NCBI GenBank assembly: GCA_035503715.1
Contig: DATJTE010000017.1
Coordinates: 53,893-117,892 of the forward strand
DNA from: OAS926 sp035503715
Lineage (GTDB): Bacteria > Pseudomonadota > Alphaproteobacteria > Rhizobiales > Rhizobiaceae
DNA length: 64,000 nucleotides
Reading direction: 5' to 3'
Made by a program: the position numbers and the translations under genes
Shown: positions 25,241 through 35,798 of the stretch, in pieces
Numbering within the stretch: the first letter of the stretch is position 1
Layout of the letters: each line of letters starts with the position of its first letter
Notes under the pieces: generated by a model
The model's database searches: none
What the model was told of the DNA's origin: nothing
What the model saw: only the letters and a program-made list of their open reading frames with translations

Positions 25241-26520
25241 CGTCGCCTCAGCAAACTCCGTATCCGGTTCCTGACGATGCGCGCCATGTTGCGCGTTTCC
25301 TTGTAGAGATGGAGCTGCGACGCAGCCTGGCGCACCGAGCGGTCGGCGTCGGGCGTCAGCCCCACCACCATCGTCCCGATCGGCTTGCGCTCGGCCCAGA
25401 TGCGGCTCATCACGACGTGGTCCGGCACGGCGCAGGAATCGGTCGAGTCGATGTTCGGATCGTCGAGATGCTGCGCGGTCACGTCGAGCATCAAGAGCGT
25501 GCCAGGCGAAAATGCCGACAGCGTCTCGTCGTAGGCGGTCTTCCAGGTGTAGCCGACGCCCGCTTCGACGAAGACGATCAGGCAGGCGATGACGCGGCCG
25601 TCGAGTGTCAATGAATGGATACGGCATAGGTCGAGTTCTGCAAGGCCGTTGATCGCTTCGCGCGCGAATGCCGCGCGGTAGCGGTCGGTCGCCATTGCGG
25701 TGCGTTTGCGGCCTTTCCAGCCGGCGGCTTCGAGCGTGAGAAACGCTTCGAGGCCGAGCCGCACCTCGTCCATGGTGCGCGCAACATGATGCTCCAGCCT
25801 GCCCTGTTCGGCGAGGCGTCGGCGGAGCCGACGGAATTCGCGCAGATGATGCGAGCGCAGCGACGCCTTCAGATACTCTTCGCCGTCGAGATCGGACTCG
25901 AGGAACGGTCGCTCGACCTGGTTGGTGGTTACGAGTGTCAGGCCGCGCGATTCCGCGACAGAGGAAATCACGCTCGCGACAGGTCCATCGAGCCGCATAT
26001 CCGGCAGCACGAACACTTTAGGCAGTTTCAGATGCGGGCGCGCCAGCATCGCGAAGAAATCCTCGACGACGCCTGCCGGATCGTCGCGATCGAGCAGCGG
26101 CGTGCCGAGCGGCCCGAACGGGTTCGCCCAGGTGCGCATGACAGTAACGCCGAGCGGCACTGCCGGCCGCTCGACCGAGAACGGTACGAGAAGCCTCAGC
26201 CGGTTTTTTTCGTCATCGCCGTCGCGGATGACGGCGAGGCGCACCTCGCGGTCCTCGAGCCGAGGCATGGCTGGCGCGAGGAAGCGCGGGTTGAAGAAGA
26301 TGTTCGATTCCACAGTTCTCGCCGCGAGATGGTCGAGTTCCTCGACGAGGTCGAAACCCGCGGAGGCGGGATAGATGGCCAGCCGTCGTGGCGGCCGGTG
26401 ATCTTCGAGAAGCTCGACACGCGCCAGGTCGGCCGGCTTCGCGTCGAGGCCGGCGAGACTGGCGATCATTGCGCCAGATGGCCCGCCGCTCATTTCCTCA
26501 AGAAGGGGGATCGCGGCCAT
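25237..26520 (-). CDS. GNAT-fold acetyltransferase of the FemAB/CelD type
   Basis: A 427-residue protein matching the double-GNAT acetyltransferase group often found in exopolysaccharide loci. The C-terminal half has the recognisable SHHLREFRRLRRRL and FLTLEAAGWKGRKRTA segments near residues 225-280, and the VGYTWKTAYDETLSAFSPGTLLMLDV stretch near 330-355. It probably acylates a glycan or its lipid carrier in the cytoplasm. Its ATG overlaps the flippase stop by one base, so the pair is coupled. It converges on the acyl-CoA ligase with a 4-bp overlap. Confidence 0.82.
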   Translation of the reverse strand: MAAIPLLEEMSGGPSGAMIASLAGLDAKPADLARVELLEDHRPPRRLAIYPASAGFDLVEELDHLAARTVESNIFFNPRFLAPAMPRLEDREVRLAVIRDGDDEKNRLRLLVPFSVERPAVPLGVTVMRTWANPFGPLGTPLLDRDDPAGVVEDFFAMLARPHLKLPKVFVLPDMRLDGPVASVISSVAESRGLTLVTTNQVERPFLESDLDGEEYLKASLRSHHLREFRRLRRRLAEQGRLEHHVARTMDEVRLGLEAFLTLEAAGWKGRKRTAMATDRYRAAFAREAINGLAELDLCRIHSLTLDGRVIACLIVFVEAGVGYTWKTAYDETLSAFSPGTLLMLDVTAQHLDDPNIDSTDSCAVPDHVVMSRIWAERKPIGTMVVGLTPDADRSVRQAASQLHLYKETRNMARIVRNRIRSLLRRR

Positions 26521-27869
26521 CAGCGTTTCTCAGGCGTAGAAGGCAGGAAGACGACCATGACGATGCCAAGCCGTTTCCAGACGGTGAAGGAGAGCGCCGA
26601 GGCCTCGAAGAGCATGGCGCCGGCGGTGCCGATCGCCGCGCCCCAAAGCCCCAGCATCGGGATGAAGATCACCGACAGCGCGATATTGACGGCGAGCGTG
26701 GCCGCATAGACAGCGGCGCAGATGTTCTGGTTGCCGCTCATGGTGAGCAGGCTTTCGGCCGGGCCGACGGCGGAGCGGGCGACGACGGCAAAGACCAGCA
26801 GGAAGAGGATCGGGTAGCCCGCGTCGAAACCCGGGCCGAACAGCATCAGCATCGGTTTGCCGAGGATGAGCACGATCGCGCCCATCAGCAGCGAGGGCCA
26901 GAAGGTCCAGGACACGGTCTCGCGCGCGAATTCGGCGAGCTTGGTCATGTCGGTGTGGGTGAAGGCCGCATAACGCTGCGCGACGCCGGCCTTGACGGCA
27001 AAATAGACGAAGTGGACCAGCGCCAGCGTCTTCACCGTGGCGAAATAGACCGCGACCGCATGCGGATCCATGTAGATACCGACAAGGAGCACGTCGGCAT
27101 TGGTCAAAAGGAAGAAGAAGCTCTCGATCAGGAAGATCGGCAGCGAGACGATGAACCATTCGCGCAACAGCACGCGCCGTGGGCCGCGCGGCACGCGCCG
27201 GTCGACGCGCGCCGTGACGGTGATCAATTGCCAGATCGTGGTGGCGTAGGTGGCGAGGATGGTCGCGATGACCGCGGTCTCGGCGGTCGGCGCGTAGCCG
27301 GCGAGCAGAGCGCCCGCCATGAAGGCGAGGATCAGCACCGGCCTGACGAGATAGGTGGGCGACAGCGCCGAGATCGGCCAGGCATTGGCCCGCGAAATAC
27401 CCTGCAGCACGTCGGAGAGCGCGATCATCGGCAGGCAGATCACGCCGAGGAAGAACGGCACGACGTAGTAGCTCTCCATCGTTGGCGCGAGCAGCCAGAT
27501 GCCAGCCGCGCCCATCGCGGCAATCAGCGTCGATGCGATCAGCACGAAAAGCCGCGACGTGATCAGTATGCCGCGCAGCTCGTCCATCATGCCGCGCTCG
27601 CGGTATTCCGGCACGAAGCGGATGACGGAGGTGTGGAAGCCGAGGCAGGAGAGGTTTCCGACGATGATGACCGTCGTCCAAACCAGCACGAAAATGCCGT
27701 ACTCGAAGGAGCCCAGCCAGCGGGCGAGCAGGACCTGCGAGAGAAAGGCGATCGCAGCGCTGACAATGCGAATGATGAAGGCGATCAACGACATGCGGCC
27801 TGCTTCGCCGCGCGCGTCAGGGGTGAAGAGGACTTTGTCGATGCGTTCGAGCAGCGGCTGCGCTCGCAT
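26520..27869 (-). CDS. Polysaccharide flippase (Wzx/MVF type)
   Basis: A 449-residue polytopic protein with about twelve to fourteen hydrophobic segments, of the oligosaccharide flippase group that moves lipid-linked repeat units across the inner membrane. The N-terminal FLSQVLLARWLGSFEYGIFVLVWT (residues about 38-61) is typical. I chose the ATG at 27869, which has a GGAG site; a TTG at 27959 would add 30 residues without a good site. It is the first gene of a two-gene operon with the acetyltransferase. No glycosyltransferases are adjacent, so the polysaccharide is unknown. Confidence 0.85.
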   Translation of the reverse strand: MRAQPLLERIDKVLFTPDARGEAGRMSLIAFIIRIVSAAIAFLSQVLLARWLGSFEYGIFVLVWTTVIIVGNLSCLGFHTSVIRFVPEYRERGMMDELRGILITSRLFVLIASTLIAAMGAAGIWLLAPTMESYYVVPFFLGVICLPMIALSDVLQGISRANAWPISALSPTYLVRPVLILAFMAGALLAGYAPTAETAVIATILATYATTIWQLITVTARVDRRVPRGPRRVLLREWFIVSLPIFLIESFFFLLTNADVLLVGIYMDPHAVAVYFATVKTLALVHFVYFAVKAGVAQRYAAFTHTDMTKLAEFARETVSWTFWPSLLMGAIVLILGKPMLMLFGPGFDAGYPILFLLVFAVVARSAVGPAESLLTMSGNQNICAAVYAATLAVNIALSVIFIPMLGLWGAAIGTAGAMLFEASALSFTVWKRLGIVMVVFLPSTPEKR

Positions 27870-28143
27870 GGCGAGGCGCTCCGGCAATACCCTTCCGGCC
27901 GTTGTCGCGGCGGAAAAACGCAACGCAAAACTCCCCGTTTTTTCCGTCTTTTCGGGCAAGCCTTAGCAGGGAGTGATTAAGGAACCCTCGACGGTTGTTG
28001 CTCGTCGCGCGCGCCCCCAATATCAGACGCAAAGCGCGGGACAGAGTTAACAGGGGCGTAACAGCGTCCGTCACGGCTCAAAACAGGCCTTGTGCGACCT
28101 AAGTCCCACCCTTTTCGGCAAAGGTCCCGCACTCGCTTTTGCC

Positions 28144-28169
28144 GGAACCGTTCGGAGTCCATCGTCGTT
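28144..28169 (+). promoter_or_regulatory. Candidate EcfG (general stress) promoter
   Basis: GGAAC (28144-28148), 17 bases, CGTT (28166-28169). This is the exact consensus of the alphaproteobacterial general-stress sigma factor EcfG, and it lies about 30 bp before a small ORF with a good ribosome-binding site. A weaker relative (GGAAC, 17 bases, CGTC) lies further upstream at 27981. Confidence 0.6.
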
Positions 28170-28199
28170 TTCGCGGCAAGTGTAAGACCGGAGGCGAAG

Positions 28200-28292
28200 A
28201 TGGACAGGAGCATTTACGAAGCACGGTGGCTGCTTGGCCCAGTGTTCGGGCTTTGTGTCGGATTCTTCGCCTTCGGCGCCCTTTTCGGCTGA
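28200..28292 (+). CDS. Very small single-pass membrane protein (30 aa)
   Basis: A 30-residue ORF with a charged N-terminus (MDRSIYEAR) and one hydrophobic helix ending in the phenylalanine/glycine-rich GFFAFGALFG. GAGGCGAAG lies just upstream of the ATG. It is too short for a family assignment. The nearby EcfG-type promoter and the downstream membrane microprotein 13 bp away suggest one small stress-induced operon. Confidence 0.55.
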   Translation: MDRSIYEARWLLGPVFGLCVGFFAFGALFG

Positions 28293-28305
28293 AGGAGCAG
28301 TTGAG

Positions 28306-28506
28306 ATGACCGTGGTCAACAACAATGGCGGTGGCGGAGGCGGCATTGCCGCCGTGCTTGTCGTCGCTGTTCTCGCCCTCATCGCCGTCTTCCTGTTCAC
28401 TGGCGGCTTTTTCGAAACGCCAGGCGGTGGCGACAGCGATATCGACGTCACGCTGGACATGCCGAAGCCGGCTCCTGTCGTGCCCACCCCGGGCGATGGC
28501 GGCTGA
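28306..28506 (+). CDS. Small membrane protein with Gly-rich head and Pro-rich tail
   Basis: A 66-residue protein. A polar MTVVNNN followed by six glycines leads into one hydrophobic helix (about 14-34) and an acidic, proline-rich extracytoplasmic tail (DSDIDVTLDMPKPAPVVPTP). GGAGCAG precedes the ATG. I do not recognise a characterised family, although similar NNNGGG-plus-helix proteins occur in rhizobia. It follows the 30-residue protein and is followed by a strong terminator. Confidence 0.7.
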   Translation: MTVVNNNGGGGGGIAAVLVVAVLALIAVFLFTGGFFETPGGGDSDIDVTLDMPKPAPVVPTPGDGG

Positions 28507-28585
28507 ACGAAATGCGCACGCTCCCGAAAGTACAGTCGGGACCGTGCGGGAAATCCGCGCAGCATGAGTCCCTTCCTGCGTTGGT

Positions 28586-28634
28586 AAAGGCCTGCCGGCT
28601 GTTCCCCCCTCACACAGCCGGCAGGCCTTTCTTT
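28586..28634 (+). terminator. Strong rho-independent terminator
   Basis: Perfect 17-base arms starting AAAGGCCTGCCGGC (28586-28602) and their complement (28614-28630), an 11-base loop and a trailing CTTT. It ends the two-gene small-membrane-protein unit. The next gene's ribosome-binding site begins only about ten bases later, so that gene depends on read-through or a promoter inside the hairpin region. Confidence 0.85.
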
Positions 28635-28650
28635 GATCAAGGAGGCAGAG

Positions 28651-28899
28651 ATGGATGATGCTTTTCTCGCCCAGGACATTGAGACGGTGATCCACAAATG
28701 CGCGCGTGATCCAGCCGCCGGCAGTGTCGTTTCGACCGCCGAGGCGGTGGAAGAATTGCGCGTGCTGACCGGCGATTTCGAGACGTCCGATGAACATCTC
28801 GCCGCGATGCTGTCGCGCGCCGCCCTGCGGATGGGATGCTCGGTCGTACTCGACGAGCAGGCAGGCGCGGATACGCTCAACATCGAGGTGGTGTCATGA
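28651..28899 (+). CDS. Small hypothetical protein (82 aa)
   Basis: An acidic, mostly helical 82-residue cytoplasmic protein (MDDAFLAQDIETVIHKC...) with two cysteines and no recognised domain. A strong AAGGAGGCAG site precedes the ATG at 28651. Its TGA overlaps the ATG of an 18-codon ORF (ATGA), which in turn overlaps the next gene. The position just behind a terminator is peculiar. Confidence 0.65.
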   Translation: MDDAFLAQDIETVIHKCARDPAAGSVVSTAEAVEELRVLTGDFETSDEHLAAMLSRAALRMGCSVVLDEQAGADTLNIEVVS

Positions 28900-28952
28900 A
28901 ACGCGTCGTCGCGGCGAACACCGAAACACTGTTGTTTGCGGCTTCGGCGTAA
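28896..28952 (+). CDS. 18-codon ORF linking two genes (possible coupling leader)
   Basis: An ATG overlapping the stop of the 82-residue gene opens an 18-codon reading frame (MKRVVAANTETLLFAASA). Its TAA overlaps the ATG of the next gene (TAATG). Both junctions are classical re-initiation arrangements. The peptide itself may have no function; the ORF may simply carry ribosomes to the next start. Confidence 0.3.
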   Translation: MKRVVAANTETLLFAASA

Positions 28953-29410
28953 TGACGGCTGCCAACACAGCGCCAGATCATGATCGCGGCGATACATCGA
29001 TGCCGTCGCGCAGAGCTGTCATGCGGAATCTGGTGGCGCTCTTCGGTGCGTTCACGCTTGCCGCGCAGCCATGGAGCGTCTCGGGCGAAGGACTGTCCCA
29101 ATCCTTAGCGACAGCGGCTCCCGGCAAAGGCGGGCCTGGCAAAGGTGCTGGAGGCAAGGGTGCTGCCGGTGGCAAAGGCGCTAACGGCAAGGGCGCGGCC
29201 GGTGGCAAGGGGGCCGGCAAGAGCAAGTCGAAAAAGGCTGGAAAGTCCTCGGGCGCCAACATCGACGTCCAGCATCCCGACGGCACGTGGGAAAGGATCC
29301 GCAAAAACCGCTACATCATGAAAGACGCGAAAGGCCGGACCATTGTCAACCGTCCGGCGAAGCGTCCGGACCGTCTGCGGCTCAAGCGTTTCGTCAAACG
29401 TCCGGGATAG
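28952..29410 (+). CDS. Exported Gly-Lys-Ala repeat protein
   Basis: A 152-residue protein. A signal-like region with a twin-arginine-type SRRAVMRN (about residues 18-25) and hydrophobic core precedes a low-complexity segment of GKG, GGKGA and GKSKSKK units (about 56-98). A compact basic C-terminal domain (DVQHPDGTWERIRKNRYIMKD...) follows. The strongly basic repeat suggests binding to anionic polysaccharide, DNA or teichoic-like polymer. I use the ATG at 28952 because it is coupled to the upstream ORF; the ATG at 29000 would start directly at the signal peptide. No family recognised. Confidence 0.6.
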   Translation: MTAANTAPDHDRGDTSMPSRRAVMRNLVALFGAFTLAAQPWSVSGEGLSQSLATAAPGKGGPGKGAGGKGAAGGKGANGKGAAGGKGAGKSKSKKAGKSSGANIDVQHPDGTWERIRKNRYIMKDAKGRTIVNRPAKRPDRLRLKRFVKRPG

Positions 29411-30073
29411 TCACATATGCTGATAGGGCGCGCCGCCGTTCTTCCCTTCGGCGGCGTCGCGCAGCGCCATCGCCGCTTCGGTGCGGTTCTTTACGCCGAG
29501 CTTGGCGAGAATGCGCGTCATGTGATGCTTCACCGTTTTCTCGTGCAGCCCGAGCTTGAGCGCAACCAGCTTGTTGCTCATGCCGGCGGCGACGAAGGTA
29601 AGCACCTCCATCTCGCGTCCGGTGAGCATGGAAAGCGGGTCTGCCTGCGCGGAGCCGTTCGCCGAAAGGTTGGTGAGCAGGCGCGCTGACAGGTCCGGGC
29701 TCACATATTTGCCACCCGCCGCGACCGAAGCGAGGATTTCCGCCAGCGCTCGCGAGCCGACGCCCTTCAACACATAACCTCGTGCGCCGCTCGAAAGCGC
29801 GCAGGCGATGTCGTCGGAGGATTCCGACACGGTGAGCATGACGATTTTCTGGTCCGGGCGGCGTTTGAGGATCGGGCCGATCGCGGACAGTCCGCCACCC
29901 GGCATCGAAACGTCGAGAAGCACGATGTCGGGATGCTTTTCCTCCGCGATGGTTATGGCGTCATCGTGCGTGCCGCCTTCGCCGACAATCTCGAATCCGC
30001 CGACCTCCATCAGTGAATGGATCACCCCTTCACGAAACAGTGGATGGTCGTCGATAACAGCGATCGAAATCAT
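29411..30073 (-). CDS. NarL/LuxR-family response regulator
   Basis: A 220-residue two-component regulator. The receiver domain (residues 1-120) has the acidic pair D8/D9, phosphoacceptor D54 in VLLDVSMPGG, and the KGVG lysine near 103. The C-terminal LuxR helix-turn-helix (about 145-205) reads LTGREMEVLTFVAAGMSNKLVALKLGL followed by EKTVKHHMTRILAKLGV. Its ATG overlaps the stop of the sensor kinase gene by four bases. The DNA target is unknown; the divergent microprotein genes are candidates by proximity, though their 3' ends rather than their promoters face this gene. Confidence 0.93.
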   Translation of the reverse strand: MISIAVIDDHPLFREGVIHSLMEVGGFEIVGEGGTHDDAITIAEEKHPDIVLLDVSMPGGGLSAIGPILKRRPDQKIVMLTVSESSDDIACALSSGARGYVLKGVGSRALAEILASVAAGGKYVSPDLSARLLTNLSANGSAQADPLSMLTGREMEVLTFVAAGMSNKLVALKLGLHEKTVKHHMTRILAKLGVKNRTEAAMALRDAAEGKNGGAPYQHM

Positions 30074-31476
30074 GCATTCTCCATTTCATGTGCGCCATGC
30101 TCGTGCATGCCGAGCGACATCGTGACCGTGGTGCCTCGGGACGAGGTTTTCACGGAAAAGCGGCCGCCAAGGCTTTCGACGCGTTCGCGCAGGCCGGCGA
30201 GGCCCAGGCTTTTAGGGCTGATGTTCTTCGGGTCGAAGCCTGAACCGGTGTCGGCCACTTCGACAATGACGTTGCGGTCCTTGGACCATTGGGTGACCTT
30301 CTGTCCGACACCACCGCCGTGACGAAATCCGTTGTTCAACGCCTCCTGGACGAAGCGGTAGACGCAAATCTTTTCCGACGGCGACAGTACCTGCGGCGTA
30401 TCCGATACCGTCAGCGCAACGGCGGTTTGAGTGCGCTGCTCATGCGCTCGCACAGCCACCTTCAGGATTTCCGGCAATTCGACCTGCTCGATGTGCGGCA
30501 GGACCAGGCCGTTGCAGATCGACCTGATCTCGCGCATCGCCTCATCGAGGCTCGTCTTGATCGCGGCGATTTCCTGCTCCCGCTTCTCGTCCGAGGCGCC
30601 AGTCAGCGCCGCACTGTCCATCCTCAGCGACGCCAGCGCCACGAGCTGAGCGGGGCCGTCGTGCAGATCCGCGCCGATGCGGCGCAGATAGCTTTCGTTG
30701 AGTGCGGTCGCGCGCTGCGAGGCGCGGCGCAGGCGTGCACTTAGCAGCCGGTTCTGGGTCAGCAGACTGGAGAGTTCGCGGACGCGATCCTTGAGTGCTC
30801 TCGCCTGCCGCTCGATGGTCCGGCTGCCGCGAAAGACGATCGCCGAGAGCAGCAGGAAAAAACAGAGCGTGACGGACGCGACCGCGAGCCAGCTCTTCAG
30901 TTGCGCTTCGGCAAGGCTCTTCTCGAAGTCCGTCGCGATCTCGTAAAATTCCGAGACTGCTACGACCTCGCCCGACCATGGTTGCAGCACCGGGTTGTAG
31001 ATCTCGAGCAGCGGCTTGCCGCTGGCGCGTTCGGATACGCTCTCAACGTCGTCCGGGTTGTCAAACTCGGCGACCATTTTCCCGGAAAAGGCAGTCTTGA
31101 GATCGTCACTCAGCGGAAAGCGCTTGCCGACCAACCGGTCGATATTGGAGTAGAGGATGGTGCCGTCCTCGCGCCAGAGCCTGAACGAGAAGAGCCGCTT
31201 GCCGAGCGCGCCCTGGCCGAGCGTCTCGTCCAGCGCGCGCATGGCGGTATCGGAAAGCGGCTCGCTGCGTTGCATGTCGGGCAGCAGCGGCGCGATCACG
31301 CTGTCGACATAGAGCGCTGTCGCCGCGCCGGAGTTGCGGGTGACATTCTCCTCGATGAGGTGGGACACGACGGCGCCAACGAAGAGCATCGCGGCAAGCG
31401 ACACCAGTCCGCCCGCAACCAGAAACTGCGCGGCGAGGGGTTTGGAGGCCCAGTTTCTCAGAAAGGTGCGCTGCAT
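30070..31476 (-). CDS. Membrane sensor histidine kinase (HisKA_3/NarX type)
   Basis: A 468-residue kinase with two transmembrane helices (about 16-38 and 195-215) framing a periplasmic sensor domain of about 155 residues. Phosphorylation is expected on H272 in IGADLHDGPAQ, the HisKA_3 motif. The C-terminal ATPase domain shows the N-box FVQEALNNGFRHG near 360-375, and the G-boxes DTGSGFD and GLAGLRERVESLGG near 400-430. Together with the NarL-type regulator it forms a complete pair. The periplasmic domain has no ligand I can name. Confidence 0.92.
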   Translation of the reverse strand: MQRTFLRNWASKPLAAQFLVAGGLVSLAAMLFVGAVVSHLIEENVTRNSGAATALYVDSVIAPLLPDMQRSEPLSDTAMRALDETLGQGALGKRLFSFRLWREDGTILYSNIDRLVGKRFPLSDDLKTAFSGKMVAEFDNPDDVESVSERASGKPLLEIYNPVLQPWSGEVVAVSEFYEIATDFEKSLAEAQLKSWLAVASVTLCFFLLLSAIVFRGSRTIERQARALKDRVRELSSLLTQNRLLSARLRRASQRATALNESYLRRIGADLHDGPAQLVALASLRMDSAALTGASDEKREQEIAAIKTSLDEAMREIRSICNGLVLPHIEQVELPEILKVAVRAHEQRTQTAVALTVSDTPQVLSPSEKICVYRFVQEALNNGFRHGGGVGQKVTQWSKDRNVIVEVADTGSGFDPKNISPKSLGLAGLRERVESLGGRFSVKTSSRGTTVTMSLGMHEHGAHEMENA

Positions 31477-31717
31477 TCGGTTCCGCCGTAGCGCGGCCAG
31501 TGCCGTAGCCTCACAATTCGTTCGGCGTCCTAGGGTTCCCGATGAGCGGGCAGAAGGGCCATTTATTCCAGCTAAAGTGCGGAAAGATCACAGTAAAAGC
31601 GCTCTCAGGAGCGAAACGGCGTCTCTCAGTGCGGGGCGGCCTGGAGATTCCTTATCCTGTTTCCAAGCGTTCAGGGGTGACATATCGTTTCTAAAGATCA
31701 GGGAGGATCAAAGCGGC

Positions 31718-32811
31718 ATGGACGACGGTCTGGTCGACCGCATCTACGAAGCGTCGGTGGTCCCGTCGTTTTGGCCGGAGGTGCTTCGGACATTCGCCGA
31801 GGTGGCGGAAAGCCGCCATGCTGTCGTTATCGCTACCGGCGACCAGAAATACAATTGGGTCGGGTCATCACCGCTTATGGAGGCGACGACCAAGGAAACC
31901 TACAAATACCCTGGAGGACACGAGCGGACGCGGCGCTTGCTTGCCGCCGATCCGGCCGGGTTCATCAGCGACCTCGACGTCTTCACCGAAAGCGAAATCC
32001 TCGCCGAACCTCTCTACACGGAATACCTGATCCCGAATGGTCTCGGCCGCGGCCTTGCTACCGTCCTGCATGTGCCCACGGGCGAAACGATCGTTTTCCA
32101 TGCCGAAGGCGACTATCGCCTCGGGCCGCCCGGCGCAGCGCTGCGGCACTATCTCGACGGTTTGCGGCCGCATCTGGCGCGTTCGTCACTGGTCTCCGCG
32201 CGACTTGCGTTCGAGGGCGCCCGCACCGCGGTCGCAACACTTGCCGGGCTGGGGCTCGCGGCCTGTGCGGTGGATGGGCGGGGGCGCGTTATCGTCGCCA
32301 ACAGCGATTTCGATGAAGCGGGCCGGCATTGGACGACGCGGTTCGCCGATCGAATCGCGCTGATCGACCGCCGCGCCGACAGGCTGCTTGCGGAGGCGCT
32401 GGCTGTGCTCGAACTGGCGCACGGGCCGAAATCGATACCGCTGCGCGCCGAAGACGGCACGCCCGCGGTGCTGCATGTGGTGCCGACGCGCCGTTCAGCG
32501 CTCGACCTGTTTGCCCGGTCGATCGCGATCCTGATCCTCACCACGGCGTCGAAGACGCCCAGCAATGCGACCCCGCTTTTGCAGGCGCTGTTCGATCTGA
32601 CGGCGGCGGAGGCCGGCGTCGCGGCGCGCGTCGCGGCCGGACAGACCCTCAAGGACATCGCGACGGCCGACGGCAAGAGCGCACTCACATTGCGCAATCA
32701 GCTGCGGTCGGTAATGCAAAAAACGGGCTGCCGACGGCAGGTCGACCTGGTGCGGCTGCTTACGCAGCTCATGCCGGGTCGATTGGAGGCCGCGCCTTCA
32801 GGCGCGCCTGC

Positions 32812-32815
<4 letters not shown>
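31718..32815 (+). CDS. LuxR-type HTH transcriptional regulator, solo
   Basis: A 365-residue protein with a C-terminal helix-turn-helix of the LuxR/GerE kind (about 295-355: LTAAEAGVAARVAAGQTLKDIA followed by LTLRNQLRSVMQKTG). A long N-terminal region of unknown ligand specificity begins MDDGLVDRIYEASVVPSFWPEVL, a motif I associate with many rhizobial LuxR solos. GGGAGGATC precedes the ATG at 31718. A longer in-frame reading runs into the divergent kinase gene and is rejected. It converges on secA with a 4-bp overlap. Confidence 0.85.
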
Positions 32816-35550
<2,735 letters not shown>

Positions 35551-35626
35551 CCAGTGGTCCTTTCAATTCCGATAGACCGGCTTGGGTGCCGGCGAACCCG
35601 CCAGAACATAGAGGCCAGATTCATAT

Positions 35627-35656
35627 AAAAAAGCGTCCGGAAACGGTTCTGGACGC
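35627..35656 (-). terminator. Terminator-like hairpin in the secA leader (possible attenuator)
   Basis: On the minus strand, GCGTCC...GGACGC with an inner GAA/TTC pairing and tetraloop is followed directly by six T. This is a textbook intrinsic terminator, but it lies upstream of secA, about 80-105 bases before its ATG, and only about ten bases downstream of the inferred start of transcription. It therefore looks like a leader attenuator and not the end of another gene; the adjoining gene (ppiC) is divergent. Confidence 0.6.
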
Positions 35657-35669
35657 CAAGCCGAAGGAC

Positions 35670-35697
35670 AGATAAGAGGGGCCCCCTGCGATGTCAA
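35670..35697 (-). promoter_or_regulatory. Predicted secA promoter
   Basis: On the minus strand TTGACA (35692-35697) and TTATCT (35670-35675) are separated by 16 bases. Transcription would start near 35663 and run at once into the hairpin at 35656-35633, then through about 75 bases to the secA ribosome-binding site (AAAGGACC). Confidence 0.6.
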
Positions 35698-35798
35698 CGC
35701 TCGCATAGTGCAGCATTTGTTAGGCAAAAGGGCTGGATTTCAGCGGGTTTGCGCTAGATACAGCCGGGTCCGCCGTCCCCCTTCCGGAGAAGTTTTAC

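Noticed and set aside
27981..28006. GGAAC-N17-CGTC upstream of the small-protein cluster
   Set aside because: The last base departs from the EcfG consensus and the distance to the first start (about 200 bp) is large; the better site at 28144 explains the cluster.
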